This document shows positions 11,757 through 23,112 of a stretch of DNA of 64,000 nt, piece by piece. The stretch is from Agapetus fuscipes (Eukaryota; Arthropoda; Insecta; Trichoptera; Glossosomatidae), in NCBI GenBank assembly GCA_951799405.1, contig OX637345.1, positions 8,184,001 to 8,248,000 on the forward strand. The letters run 5' to 3'. The position numbers and the translations under genes were made by a program. A model generated the notes under the pieces. It made no database searches, was not told the DNA's origin, and was given only the letters and a program-made list of their open reading frames with translations. The stretch's first letter is position 1; every line of letters starts with the position of its first letter.

Positions 11757-12078
11757 ACGCAACTAAGCTACACATATAGTGTAACTTCTTGCCGCGTTAT
11801 CCCCGAAGGGGTCGCATGTGGCGAGTTGAGCCTATTTATTTTTACAGGTAAGGGGGCCGGCCTTACGCCAACCAATTCAGTTGAAGTGGAGGTTTCCCAG
11901 CTCCCGAGAGTGCTGGTACTCATTTCTTGTGAAGGCTGAGTAAGCCTTGCCGGTATTTTATTTTGGGGTTTGAAATAAACACCGAAACGGGAAATCATTT
12001 CTGACACCCTCGGTGGGATTCGAACCCGAGCTTTCGGCATGGAATGCAAGCACTCTACCACCTGAGCTATCGACCGGA
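11757..12078 (-). repeat. SINE B reference copy
   Basis: Minus strand: tRNA-like head at 12078-12005 (TCCGGTCGATAGCTCAGGTG, B-box GGGTTCGAATCCC), the TGTCAGAAATGATTTCCCG block, the body with AACCTCCACTTCAACTGAA, and the 3' tail with ACCCCTTCGGGGATAACGCG and AGTGTAGCTTAGTTGCG-type sequence. About 320 bp, no poly-A. Open frames over it are by-products of the repeat. Confidence 0.82.
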
Positions 12079-12175
12079 CGGAGAAGGCGGTATTTCTTAT
12101 TTCTCATAACGTGACCGAAGTACATCAGCTCTCTCTGCTTAATGGTTGGCAGAAGTTCTTTCTGACACATCGCTG
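12079..12175 (-). pseudogene. LINE Y C-terminal fragment abutting SINE B
   Basis: The minus-strand frame TIKQRELMYFGHVMRNKKYR is a typical LINE C-terminal block; it is cut off exactly where the SINE B head begins. Confidence 0.6.
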
Positions 12176-12783
12176 CCTTAGTTCTTGTTTACCGTATACG
12201 CCATTGAGAACATTTTACATGAGCAATGTTTGCATGTGTACTGGACCAATGTGTCATGAAAACAATAAATTTATTTAAAAAATATTTAAAAGAAAACTCA
12301 CATTATCGAGTTTTACGGTTTTTCTTAGCTCAGATTGTGTAGAATTTGATTCATAAGACAACTGCATGAAAAAGTCATATTTGACAAGATTGGCGTATAA
12401 TGGTAAACAAGAACTGGGGGAGCGACATGTATATCTGTAGGTACTCTAATAGAACATGTTTCATATTTATTATGTTTGATGGTTGGCATTTTTTGACTGG
12501 TATTCATAGAAAAATAGTTCAGTAGTAGAAAGATGAAAAATCTGCCTGGATATTAGTGTAGAGCTATCCTCGTCAAATATTTCCTTCCGGAGTATGATCC
12601 CCTCCATGGGAAGCGCTACATGCAGCACATCACTTTAGATCAGTGATTACACAGCTAATGCAGCTTAGATTAAATAGTGTGAGCCGATAGCGCGGTGTAA
12701 GGCAGGGACGAGCACTCTATAGACGCATATGTAGGCAACAAATAGTAAAACAAAATAATTTATTTTATCGATTAAACATTGAG
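12176..12783. other. Unassigned stretch
   Basis: AT-rich, nothing supported. Confidence 0.5.
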
Positions 12784-13024
12784 TTGCTTGACTTATAGGT
12801 AGGTATGCGGCTGACCACCCGTGCTGTAAAAAATGGTTCACTTTGCCAATGCCACCCCTATTTCAGAGAAGGACGGCAAGAGTTTTAGGGTGTATGTCAA
12901 TTTAAAAAAAAATGTTGTAAGTTCACATGCGGTATGTGCAAGCGCGAACTTGTACGTGTCTGCTTGTGAGAATGCATATAAATGTGAATCCCTGATGTAA
13001 CATATATTTGCAACTTAGATTACA
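12784..13024 (+). repeat. Family A copy
   Basis: TTGCTTGACTTATAGG to TTTGCAACTTAGATTAC. Confidence 0.78.
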
Positions 13025-13026
13025 TT

Positions 13027-13318
13027 CCGTCCGCGGAAAGATAACTCAGTTGGTAGAGTGTTTCGTTTTAATGCCAGAGGGCAAGGGTTCAATTTCCACC
13101 GAAGGGTGTCAGAAATGGTGTCTCGTTTGGGTATGAAATCAAAACTAGTACAACCAAAGAAGCAGTCAGCTCGTGCGTTCTGAAACACCAACTTCAAGTA
13201 TTGTGGTTGGCGTACCTACTCTTACCTGTGTAAATAAATAGGTTCAACACGACTCATGCGACCCGTTCAGGGGAAAAACGGTAAGAACTTGATGTAGATG
13301 AGCGGCTTAGTTGCTTTA
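13027..13318 (+). repeat. SINE B copy with replaced middle
   Basis: tRNA-like head (AACTCAGTTGGTAGAGTG, GGGTTCAATTTCC) and the TGTCAGAAATGG block, then the tail with CATGCGACCCGTTCAGGGG. The middle is diverged or exchanged. Confidence 0.65.
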
Positions 13319-13671
13319 CATTAAAAATATCCTTGCATACGACTTTTTCCCCGTAAAATGCATTCCGTGCCATGAAAATAAAAACATAAATTTAAAAAAT
13401 TGGGCCAAGTGATGCAAATTTTTTTCTCCCGATTTAAATGCGTGGACTCCATTGAATCGACGTCGTTAATAAGTTGATTTTGGCACGGTGCTGCGTGGGT
13501 TGGATCGTGGGCGGGCTCATGTGTGTATGAACAAGACTTCTCAGCTAACAAGAGAAATTTATGTCACATTGTGGACTTCTCCAACAATGTACCCCAAGTA
13601 CCGATACATCATGGCGTTCAAACGTAACCATAGCGGCTCACAAGAAAACATCATATCGCTACCTTAAAGTT

Positions 13672-13860
13672 CTTGACTTGTAGGTTGGTATGCGGCAGAC
13701 CACCCATGCTGTGCAAATGATTCACTTTGCCAATGTCACCACTGTTTCAGGTAAGGACGGCAAGAGTTGCAGGGTGTATGTTCATTTGAGGTTTGGGTTT
13801 TTATAATTTAAGTCCACATGCGGCATGTGAAAATGCATATAGGTAATGTTAAAAGGCTGT
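13672..13860 (+). repeat. Family A copy, 3' deleted
   Basis: Ends after CATGCGGCATGTG with a shortened terminal part. Confidence 0.7.
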
Positions 13861-14576
13861 GTTCACAAAAAAATCCCGTTGTTTTTTAAAATATGTTTCT
13901 TATACTTTATGGCCTTAGAAAAAGAGTGACATTCATGAAAAAAATCACGCGTGTTTAATGATTTTTTATCTAAATTTTTAAGTTAGTTTTTTTATATAAC
14001 TTAAAAAATGACGCCACAAAAAAATATTTAAAAAAACTCGTTTTTTTCACATTTTTTTTGTCTCATTTCGTTGTTTTGTATTTTGGAAAAAAAAAATCTT
14101 CGTAATCATAGAATGATACAAATTCTAGTAAACGATGCAGTTTATTTAATGTAATGTGAACAGTTTTAGAGATAATATGAAAAAAACTGTTTTCAAGAAT
14201 TAAACAAATTAATTAGTTTTAGTTTTTTCAGTATCGAAGGTTCAAATTATCACCATGATGAGGCGCCACAGAAGAGGCACGGGAAGATTATTTCTGTTTT
14301 TATAAATTTTGTCAAAACGATATGGTTGAGTTAAACTAAACGTTTCATACTAGGGCGCTGGACAGGGAAATATTTCTCAACTATAAGACTCTGATACAAT
14401 ACCATTGTGGGGGCAAAATATTACAAACTTGATTCGCTTTTATAGCCGCTTGTATTCAGTATTTTGTAAGGCTGAATTCATGCATTCATAAATTAAAATT
14501 TATCTCTGAAAGGGGGTAATTTATCCTTATTCTTATTTGTAAGGTACGACCTAAAAATAAAGCGATTTATTTTCAC
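13861..14576. other. Unassigned, very AT-rich
   Basis: Runs of A and T; no feature. Confidence 0.5.
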
Positions 14577-14660
14577 CGGTAAGGGGGCTAGCCTTACGTC
14601 AGCCACTTTAAGTACTAGATGAAAGATTTCCCTGTTTCAGAGGGAGCAGGTTCTCATTTG
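14577..14660 (-). repeat. SINE B body fragment
   Basis: GGTAAGGGGGCTAGCCTTACG to GCAGGTTCTCATTTG in reversed orientation. Confidence 0.5.
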
Positions 14661-14699
14661 AATCTTGCCGTAATCTCTTGGTCTGAAATAACTGGGTTA

Positions 14700-14962
14700 T
14701 TCCTTGACTTATAGGTTGGTATGCGGCTGACCACCCATACTGTAAAAAATGGTTCACTTTGCCAATGTCACCCCTGTTTCAGGGAAGGACGGCAAGAGTT
14801 GCAGGGCTTATGTTCTTTTTAGATTGGGTTTTTATAATGTAGGTCCACATGCGGCATGTGTTAGCGCGAAATTATACATGTCTGCTTGTGGGAATGCATT
14901 TCATATAAATCTTAAATGATATATATCCTTGCAGCTTAGATTAGATTAGATAAGAGATTAGA
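14700..14962 (+). repeat. Family A copy, nearly consensus
   Basis: Complete from TTCCTTGACTTATAGG to a TTAGA-repeat tail. Among the least diverged copies. Confidence 0.85.
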
Positions 14963-15000
14963 TGAATTAGTGTGATAAATACGAATATATGAGAATGTAT

Positions 15001-15096
15001 GTTCCTAGACTTATAGGTTGGTATGAGGATGACCACCCGTACTGTAAAAAAATGGTTCAATTTTCCAATGTCACCCCTGTTTCTATGTTTGTTGGA
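15001..15096 (+). repeat. Family A 5' fragment
   Basis: GTTCCTAGACTTATAGG to CACCCCTGTTTC, then abruptly SINE B head sequence. Confidence 0.6.
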
Positions 15097-15097
15097 A

Positions 15098-15155
15098 TAG
15101 AAGCCCAGACCTCTGGTTTTGAATGCGAGCGTTCTACTAACTGAGCACTTGTCAG
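15098..15155 (-). repeat. SINE B head fragment
   Basis: Minus strand GCTCAGTTAGTAGAACGC and GAGGTCTGGGC. Confidence 0.4.
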
Positions 15156-15568
15156 AAACGTAAACATGCTGATTTTTTATATTTTGTATTATTCATTAAG
15201 CATTTATTTCTTCGCATTAAAAGCTGAGAATTCATCATTTTAAATGTGCTAATAACACATGATATTAATTTACGCTCTGACTGCCAAAATATGCCAAAAA
15301 AAAGGCTGAGAAAATGAAGATGGCGGGATATTGGCCATATGGTGTCTGTGAGATGGCAAAAAAATATCCGCAACTGGAGCAATTAAAGTAATGCTAATAT
15401 GTAAATAAAAAATATTTCATACTTCTGATATTAACCCTCTCAGAACGTGTGTGCAGGGACGTGCGCAGCATTTCAGCCGTGGATAGGCAACATGTAAGAT
15501 TTGTTCGCTTTCCGAAAAAGCATATTTTAATTTATCATATCAAAAAGCTATGCTAATGTAGATGTACA

Positions 15569-15683
15569 TGATATAATCTATAATCTAAGTTGCAGAGATA
15601 TATCAACATTTAAATTCGTATTAAATGCATGCCGACAAACAGGCACGTGTAAGTTCGCGTTTACAAAATTGCCACCTTAAAGA
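15569..15683 (-). repeat. Family A 3' fragment
   Basis: CTATAATCTAAGTTGCAG to GTAAGTTCGCGTTTAC. Confidence 0.6.
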
Positions 15684-15789
15684 TAAAAATCAATAAGTAA
15701 GTATTGTTATACAGATTTAAAATATCGTGGATAAAACATTTTATTGTGTGTATTTTCTCATAGTAAGCATGGAGGAAGTTCTATATATC

Positions 15790-15960
15790 CATGATAGTAA
15801 GTGAATTAGTTGTAAAGAAGTGCTCATGAAAAACATCTAAACTACAGGAGTTTCACACTTGTGTAGTGTTTTCTCTTGCGGGAAATAGGAAAAAAATGTG
15901 CATTATCTGAGAAACCCCTGCTAGCTTAATATGTAACTTATTGAGTTTTACCTTTAAGGT
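15790..15960 (-). mobile_element. Truncated ACCTTAAAGGT MITE copy
   Basis: On the minus strand it starts ACCTTAAAGGTAAAACTC and keeps the GGGTTTCTCAGATAATGCAC interior shared with 4085-4309. The far end is missing. Confidence 0.55.
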
Positions 15961-15964
15961 ATCG

Positions 15965-16312
15965 AAATGCTGCATGTGTACTTGCAAATTCACATCCAGA
16001 GCCCCTGCAGTCTCACCTACTCACTCCTATCCTGGCATACTTCTCTCAGTCCATTCATATTCATTACTTATTTCATGCATTTCCTTATTTTCCATTCTCT
16101 CCCATACCCTCACAAATTCACTAATTGGATCAAACCATTACATTCTAGGTATTCCCTTTCTCCTGTTCATCCTTTTCTAGGTCTTACATTCCCCCTATAG
16201 ATACAAACTCTGTGTCAAGCGTTCGTCATCCATTCTTTTCAGATGCCCAATCCATCTCATTACATTATTTTGTACCTTCGTCCTCAGAAACTCTTCTAGA
16301 TTAAATTAAGTA
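15965..16312 (-). pseudogene. LINE X C-terminal remnant
   Basis: Minus-strand frames, interrupted by stops, read NNVMRWIGHLKRMDDERLTQ, then WERMENKEMHE, and the end carries REVCQDRSEW. The layout equals the better copy at 51301-51638 on the plus strand. Confidence 0.6.
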
Positions 16313-16375
16313 TTATTTAACCCATTCATTCCATACTCTACAATGAATATTTATGTTAAGTCTATATCAATAATC

Positions 16376-16468
16376 AGTAATCTAATTTGCAAAGATATAT
16401 TAACATTCAAAAGTCATTGGCAAAGTGAACCATTTTGTACAGTATAGGTGGTCAGCCTCATGCCAATC
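16376..16468 (-). repeat. Family A copy with large internal deletion
   Basis: 3' end (TAATCTAATTTGCAAAG) joined directly to the 5' part (GTCATTGGCAAAGTGAACC). Confidence 0.6.
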
Positions 16469-16792
16469 CAGATTACATTATTATTGAACCCATTCATTCC
16501 TTACTACGTATACCTTTTAATGTTTTTCCAATTTGTTTAATAAATATTAATGCTTAGTACGGAAACTTTTCGCCTTTATGGAGGTTTCGCCACTGCCAAC
16601 AGCTACAAATATCTTCCTATATGTGATTGCGGTAAGGCTTTACCACAGAATATGAGTTAAACCCTGTGAAAGTGACAATAATAGAAAATACACGACATAT
16701 TGTCACTTCAACCGTGAGAAATAAGACCAGTGCTTAACCCTACGAAGTATGGGAAAGTCGACACAGGCTGTTGTGTATTTATAAAAATCTCA

Positions 16793-16862
16793 AAATTTGC
16801 AACTTTTGCCGCCCTGCACCGAAACAGGGGAGACATTGGGTGGTCAGCCTCAAAGCAAGCTT
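16793..16862 (-). repeat. Family A internal fragment
   Basis: TTGCAACTTTTGCCGCCCTG and GAAACAGGGGAGACATTGGG joined to GTGGTCAGCCTC. Confidence 0.5.
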
Positions 16863-16935
16863 AAAACAAAATTAATTGTGCGTGTTTTTTTTAGGGAAGT
16901 CATGAATAATTTTAATGCTACCACTTGCATGCATA

Positions 16936-17122
16936 TTCCATGACTTAAAGCCTATAGGTTGGTATAAGGCTAACCACCATAATGTAAAAAATAGTTCACT
17001 TTTCCAAAGACACCCCTGTTTCAGAGAAGTTCTGCAAACTTGCAGGGTTTATGTTCATTTGAGGTTTGGATTTTAATTTGTAAATACACATGCAGCATTC
17101 ATTGGAAATACATATAATGTTC
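16936..17122 (+). repeat. Family A copy, 3' truncated
   Basis: ATTCCATGACTTAAAGCC to ACATGCAGCATTC. Confidence 0.65.
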
Positions 17123-17148
17123 TCAGGATATTTTTTTTAGTTTGTAGT

Positions 17149-17228
17149 GGATAGGAAAAAATTGAGGCAGCTCTGCAAGGCTCTGGCCACCCCTAGCGGA
17201 ATGGCGACAGAGTTACAGTTACAGAGGT
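17149..17228 (+). repeat. LINE X 3' terminal fragment
   Basis: GGATAGGAAAAAATTGAGG, CTCTGGCCACCCCTAGCGGA and GGCGACAGAGTTACAGTTAC: the last ~75 bp of LINE X with its ACAGTT-type tail. Confidence 0.65.
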
Positions 17229-17262
17229 ATTAGGGACTCGTGTCATGTAGTATAATTCTACA

Positions 17263-17340
17263 GGCCCATGGTCTAGACTAGTGGTTAACGCAACGGACTC
17301 GTACTCGGAAGAGCGTGGGTTCGATTCCATGCGGAGCGCA
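17263..17340 (+). repeat. tRNA-like SINE head related to SINE D
   Basis: A-box-like CTAGACTAGTGGTTAACG and B-box GGGTTCGATTCC, then GCGGAGCGCAAAAA. No body or tail follows. Confidence 0.5.
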
Positions 17341-17437
17341 AAAAATACTTTAATTTTCTACATAGTATGCTCTTCGCTATAGCACCCTCCCACTAGACAC
17401 TGGACGGACTTCGTTGGTACGTTATAATCTATCTATA

Positions 17438-17679
17438 ATCTATAATCTAAGTTGCAAGGATATATTCATTTAAAGCTCTCAGATGCATGCCCACAAACCA
17501 ACAAGAGTAGTTCGCGCTTACAAATGCTGAATGTGTACTTACAAATAAAATCCAAACCTCAAATGAACATAAGCCCCACAACTTTTGCCGACCTTCCCTG
17601 AAACAAAGGGGGAAATTGGCAAAGTGAACCATTTTTTACTATGGGTGGTCAGCCTCATACCAACCTATAAGTCAAGGAA
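17438..17679 (-). repeat. Family A copy
   Basis: Same subtype as the interrupted copy at 33328-33793 (shared CATTTAAAGCTCTCAGATG), so it shows the sequence before that insertion. Confidence 0.8.
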
Positions 17680-17847
17680 TACGTTCATGATTTAAAAACG
17701 CCTGAACATTATAGGGTCAGCATAAGCCACGCTTAAACCACAAACAAAACAAAGTTTATATGTCTTTGTTTACTTTAATGATAAGCTGGATGATTATTGA
17801 AATCTCGGCAGGATGTTTATACAGACTTATCACTAGCAGGTTTCTTG

Positions 17848-17936
17848 AGCAAATATGTAGGTACGAGGCTTACCACCCATGCTGTAGAAAATGATTCACT
17901 CTTGTCAATACCATCCCAGTTTCTGAGAAAGGCAGA
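17848..17936 (+). repeat. Family A 5' fragment
   Basis: TACGAGGCTTACCACCCATG to TTTCTGAGAAAGGCAG. Confidence 0.5.
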
Positions 17937-17940
17937 GTAA

Positions 17941-18239
17941 TAATAATATTGGGATGATTTACTTGGTGAGCGCTGTTTTGTGTGCATCACACCTCAAGAG
18001 CCCTGTGCAACCTTGGTCGTCACTATATAATGCGCAAGTTCTCAAGCAAGACCCAGTTGCTATAAGGCTGGATAGACCTTTGGTGACTGGTGTTTGGTAA
18101 AGGGTTACATGAATATTTCAACCCAGCGAAAAGCATATTTGAAAATATTAATGGTATTTTTTCGTGCTCCGCCGGGTTTTCGAACCCACAACCTTCCATT
18201 TACGAGTTCGAAGCGTTACCACTGGACTACGGACCGGTC
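17941..18239 (-). repeat. SINE D copy (D1 tail)
   Basis: Full length: minus-strand head CGACCGGTCCGTAGTCCAGT, body with the GGTCTTGCTTGAGAA block, tail with CTTGAGGTGTGATGCACAC and an ATATT end. Confidence 0.75.
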
Positions 18240-18275
18240 GTAAATGTTCATTTGAGTAACAGAATTTCATTTGAA

Positions 18276-18810
18276 GCGATCGGTGGATAGCTTAGTTGAT
18301 GGAACGCTAGTAAACGGCTAGAGTTCGATCCACATCAAAGCCCGGGAGCTGGGAAACCCTTACTTCAAATGAAGTGGTTCTGGCGTAAAGCCGGCCCCTT
18401 ACCTGTGACAATAAATGGGTTCCACACGCCGCCTTTTCGGAGACGACGCAATAAGGTTACTATATGTGGAGATAATGTGCGTTACTTTTCATTTTGAATT
18501 AAAACCAACCTTTTCGGAAGCTGGGAAACCCCTACTTCAAATGAAGTGGTTCTGGCGTAAAGCCGGCCCCCTTACCAGTTACCTGTGACAATAAATAGGT
18601 TCCACACGCCACCCCTTCGGAGACGACGCAAAAAGGTTACTGTATGTGGATATAATGTGCGTTACATTTCATTTGGAATTAAAACCAGCCTTTTCGGGAG
18701 CAGGGAAACCCCTTCCAAAGAAGTAATTTTGGCGTAAAGCCAGCCCCCTTACATGTGAAAAACAATAGTTTACACACGCCACCCCTTCGAAGACAACACA
18801 ATAAAAATTT
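18276..18810 (+). repeat. SINE B with body in three tandem copies
   Basis: A degenerate tRNA-like head (GATAGCTTAGTTGATGGAAC) is followed by three ~175 bp body-plus-tail units whose AGCTGGGAAACCC (or AGCAGGGAAACCC) starts lie at 18347, 18519 and 18699. Confidence 0.75.
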
Positions 18811-20609
18811 TGCGATGGAAAATTACCTTCGTGTATGGAAATATTACATTTCCACACAAGCCAACTATTTAATATAGATCGCTTACCTTCCAGTCCAGTC
18901 GCATTCATCTCCCATGATGCCTGCCGTAGTCAAGGAGACGAAGTAAAGCGCCATGATGATGAAAAGGCAACAAGAAGCCATGTTGGATCCTTTTGTGACA
19001 CCCAATCGTCAAGAAAATATCACCAAACACTCGAAACATCCATTGTCATACAAAACAAGTCCACCTACACCTCTCACTTGGATTATTTGATCTCAAAACT
19101 CATTGCAAAATGTTAAAAAATAAACTCAAAATATACACTTAAAAAATGAGTAAAACTTTACATTTTAAAGTTGTAGAAACACTGTGTTATTGTCATTTAA
19201 ACTGTTTTTAAAATCATTAAAAACACTCGAGTAAAATGTATAAAATTCCAAAATAATGTGGTAAAAAATCACATTTTTAATGTCACATAAAACTGTTTTA
19301 AAATATTTAACACTGTTTAAAAATTGCAAGAATTTGTAAATAAAAACACTCAAGAAAAATATTATTGAAATTCACTTAATTTCTAAAATGTAAGCATAAT
19401 TTGTAATGCAATGTTATTGTCAGCTATTTTCCGATATCAATAATTTTTTATGTCTTTTAAAAATATCTGACTTTACTTTTTTTTTAAAGAATAACTCACT
19501 TATCTTTAAAAATAAATAAAACTGAAAAGTTCAACAAGACGTGTTTTGTAAACAAGTTGTACAACTGCGCGGTTTTTTGAATTTCGAACGCGCACACGCA
19601 CAACACCTCCACGTTCCAAATTCAAAACTTGACTGAGTGGTTGGTGCTGTGAGCGTGCAAACACAATATCCCTGCCCTCATTTCAAAAGAGCGTTTTGTA
19701 AATAATGCATTTTTCGACGATTGTTGAATTTTCAGTGATTGATCGTTGAACTTCGTAATTATTTATCTTAATGTATAGAAAGACATAATGATATTCAAAC
19801 AAAAATCGTAGTTTAAAAATAGCATTCATCAGAGTATTTTCTACTCTTTCATATGAAGTTTCTTCCCCGGCTGGGTTCTTCTCTTAATTTTTTGAAGCAC
19901 TAGAGATTTTTTTTAAATATTGCACTAAATTTTAAAAATTCTTTACAACTTTTTTTTATATTCGCTTTTTTTCATTAGATGCTTCATTGACCGAACATTT
20001 TTTTCCAATAAGCTCTTCACAAACTTCATGAATATTCTATGCAACATAAAACAGAATCTTTATTAGCCTTTTCCTCAGTAACCCAGCTGTGTAATTTTGT
20101 TCTGAGAATATTTTCCATTGTTGCAGGGATTACTTTGTGCACCACAGCACCGAATTATGAAATGCTGTATTTTGTGTACATGTGTGCGCGCTACAACGCT
20201 TCATTGGCTACAGCGCTACAGCACATTATTATCAAAAAACCTTTCCATAATACTGTCTATACACGAACCCACACATACACACAGATTATTATACGTATTC
20301 CTCGGAACTATTAACAATACATACAAACATGGATAATACCCGCCAAGTATAAAACTTTACTCGTACCTCCAAACAAAGCGTTTACTGAAATGTTGGGAAA
20401 CTAAAACGCTCACTAAAAGTGCTCGAATACTTTAAATACATTTTAGATACAACGTTGTGGTTGATTAAGATAAAAGGTAACAATAAAAATTGCACGCGCG
20501 TGTGTCATTCGTAATTTATTTATTTCTCAGTTAAATTAATACAATCACTTCCTCGTTTCGTGCAAAAAGTTATGTACATAGGTACCATTGAGGGTATATA
20601 CTTAATCCG
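18811..20609. other. Unassigned AT-rich stretch
   Basis: The 19100-19500 part is rich in AAACACT and AAAATGT words. 19560-19690 is locally GC-richer. No gene or known repeat. Confidence 0.5.
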
Positions 20610-20815
20610 GCTCAGAAGCCTTGAAGGCTCAGGGTCTCCCGCACCACAATCCTCCAGGATTCTCTGTCTTGTGTCGCTTTCCTCCATGGTCCCCTTACTC
20701 CCAGGACTTCCGCGTCGGTCTCTACATTGTCTGCCCACCGTATCCTGGGACGTCCGAGTGGTCTGACACCGAAGGGGCCACCATCCAAGACATTTCTGAT
20801 TATCTCTGCACGTAC
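20610..20815 (-). pseudogene. RTE-like LINE C-terminal fragment
   Basis: The minus-strand frame contains VRPLGRPRIRWADNVETD, LGVRGPWRKATQDRESWR and LSLQGF before a stop. This GRPR..W..V / QDR.WR pattern ends many RTE-clade endonuclease-reverse transcriptases. Sister copies are at 28925-29235 and 30836-31025. Confidence 0.7.
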
Positions 20816-21089
20816 TAGGTAGGTACATGCCCGACTAACTGAGTCTTCTGGAAGATTCGTTATCGAAACAGAGTACCAACTCAAACAAGTTTAGAATCTA
20901 GATGAACCTTTGCGACCGATCTTTTGTAAAGCTACATACTTTTCCCCCATTTTACCATTTACCTACAAAAAAAAGACGGAAACGAACCCACTGCTTTCCG
21001 ACACCGTGTCTTCAATTTAAACCACCAGACTACAACCATTCAAGAGTTCAATTTGAGTAAGTGACAAATAATACAATTATTTTATTTCT

Positions 21090-21242
21090 AAGAGAAAACG
21101 CGAGTGTAAAAGAAGGAAATGTATCAAAAAGGTGATGGATATGAAGAAATTGAAAGATGTACCTATGCGAGGATATGAAGAAATGGAGGCAACTGTGCAG
21201 GTAGTACTCTGGCCACCCCTAGCGGAATGGCGACAGTGCTGC
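21090..21242 (+). repeat. LINE X 3' end fragment
   Basis: AAGGTGATGGATATGAAGAA, GATATGAAGAAATGGAGGC and CCCCTAGCGGAATGGCGACA match the end of LINE X. Confidence 0.6.
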
Positions 21243-21303
21243 AATTATAGTATAGGTATATTATATTATCTACATCATACCCCTCACTATACTAGATGTT
21301 AGT

Positions 21304-21746
21304 CTCTAAAGGCTAGTTCGCACAAGGCCACTGATTTAGTCAAGTAACGAGTAATTTAGTAGTGGGCGGGGCGCTACTTGCCCGTGAAGCGTTCGCATTA
21401 CGGTCCAGTACAGTACACAAGTGCGAAGTTAGCTGCAGAAAGCCCTTTCTATAATGGCGGAAAATTTGAATTGGCTGCAGTTTGAAAATATTAATTGAGT
21501 ATTAAAATCATGTTATTATAAAGCCCTTTAAATTGGCTATGGTTTGGTAATATTAACTGATTTATGCCCGGCCACCTAGCTAGGAGCCTGTTTAGCAAAC
21601 AACTTCGAAACTCGACTTTTGTAAATTCGAAATGTATTTTATGGTTTATAAAATAATATACACATTTTAAATAAAAACAACACATGACTATTTAATGTTT
21701 ATAATAATATCTACCATTTACGCTGCAAACATTATTTTTTAATTGA
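21304..21746 (+). repeat. Left arm of long inverted repeat
   Basis: Starts CTCTAAAGGCTAGTTCGCAC. It is almost identical to the reverse complement of 23113-23561; two single-base differences were seen over the parts compared. Confidence 0.8.
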
Positions 21747-22599
21747 AATTTTATCTTTTCAATGATGTGTACAAAGTATATTTTGTATGCACACACTATA
21801 ATACGGCTCTAGTCTGCAGCTGCATTCAGATGCATTTCTCTGTTGCGTTTTTCGTTGTTGACAATTAACATCAATATTCGACATGTAAAATCGGCATTTT
21901 CAAATACACGGCGGTCACCAATCAATTATCAAGTTAAAGAAGAAACATGGTTCAACTTTTCAGAGGCTGACCGCGAGAAACTTGTTCAATCCTGCTACAT
22001 ACGCCTCTCACGTCTGTCACAGATACCAGCTGATGGCTTACAGTGGCATAAAATTGTAATGCCTCTAATTAGTTATCCCCGTGTGTCACTGAATTGTTTC
22101 TGTACAAAACAATAAGTAACAATCCATCTGAAGGATATCATAAGGCCTGTGATATGACAAATTTATGGTAGGTACCTATAAACATCGATCAATGTAAAAG
22201 ATCGATGTTTTTAAATACGTAATAAATTCATGGACGATAATAGTTATTTCCACAACATCTTTACCAAAACTATATTTGTACAGCTCTATTGTCAGCAAGG
22301 AGCTACATGATTGTATTTTTGACAGCTGATATCCGCACCAAAAATCGATGTCATACTATTCTTATCGAAAAAAAATTACCTTTCTCAAAACTTTTTGGAC
22401 GTAGATAAGTCCTAGCAACTTCTATATTCTCAAGAGTTTCTAAAAAACCAAGGATATCGGTGTGCATATCCACTTATTTACAGTTTAAACATGACATAAC
22501 CTCACTGACAGGTCGCTAAGTTTAGAGAGCGGAACATCGGGCTCGCAAAAATAAGAAGTTCTTAAGTACTTAAATATTTTTAAACAGCACTTTATCTTT
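21747..22599. other. Interior of the inverted-repeat region
   Basis: The 90-codon frame at 21843-22115 has no domain I recognise. It might be a transposase relic, but nothing shows this. Confidence 0.4.
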
Positions 22600-22912
22600 A
22601 AATATTCTTGCTGAAAACGGGCATTATCTTTTCAAACTGCAGCCAATTTAAATTGCCGCCATTCTTGCATTTCCGTTTCCCCGCCAAGAGTGAGCGGCCA
22701 ATGGCGCGGCCGCTAATAAACTCGACTCGGACTCGGGCTTTTCCGTGGCTCTTCGGACTCGGACTTTTCCGTGGCTTCTCGGCAACACTCGCCCACGGAC
22801 GGTGGGCGGGGCCGCTACTTGCCCGAAAAAATAGAATGAAATGGATCGGCTTGACTAAACCATTGACTTAACTACTGGACTAAATTGTTGGGGTTCGCAC
22901 ACGTTTAGCCAC
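22600..22912 (-). mobile_element. Diverged terminal segment related to the long inverted repeat
   Basis: Shares ACTGCAGCCAATT, GTGGGCGGGG, CTACTTGCCCG and CTTGACTAAA with the arms in the right-arm order. It ends GTTCGCACACGTTTAGCC, a variant of the arm terminus, directly before the gap. Confidence 0.5.
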
Positions 22913-23112
22913 NNNNNNNNNNNNNNNNNNNNNNNNNNNNNNNNNNNNNNNNNNNNNNNNNNNNNNNNNNNNNNNNNNNNNNNNNNNNNNNNNNNNNNNN
23001 NNNNNNNNNNNNNNNNNNNNNNNNNNNNNNNNNNNNNNNNNNNNNNNNNNNNNNNNNNNNNNNNNNNNNNNNNNNNNNNNNNNNNNNNNNNNNNNNNNNN
23101 NNNNNNNNNNNN
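22913..23112. other. Assembly gap (200 N)
   Basis: Exactly 200 undetermined bases, probably a placeholder of unknown true length. Any open frame across it is meaningless. Confidence 0.99.

Noticed and set aside
11568..11939. 123-codon open frame and its minus-strand partner at 11768-12061
   Set aside because: Both run through SINE B; the similar frame at 6003-6191 comes from the same repeat.
11757..12078. Possible tRNA genes at the many GGTTCGAATCC-type boxes
   Set aside because: Each box sits in a SINE head followed by a shared body; none has a clean acceptor stem and discriminator end. No true tRNA gene is supported.
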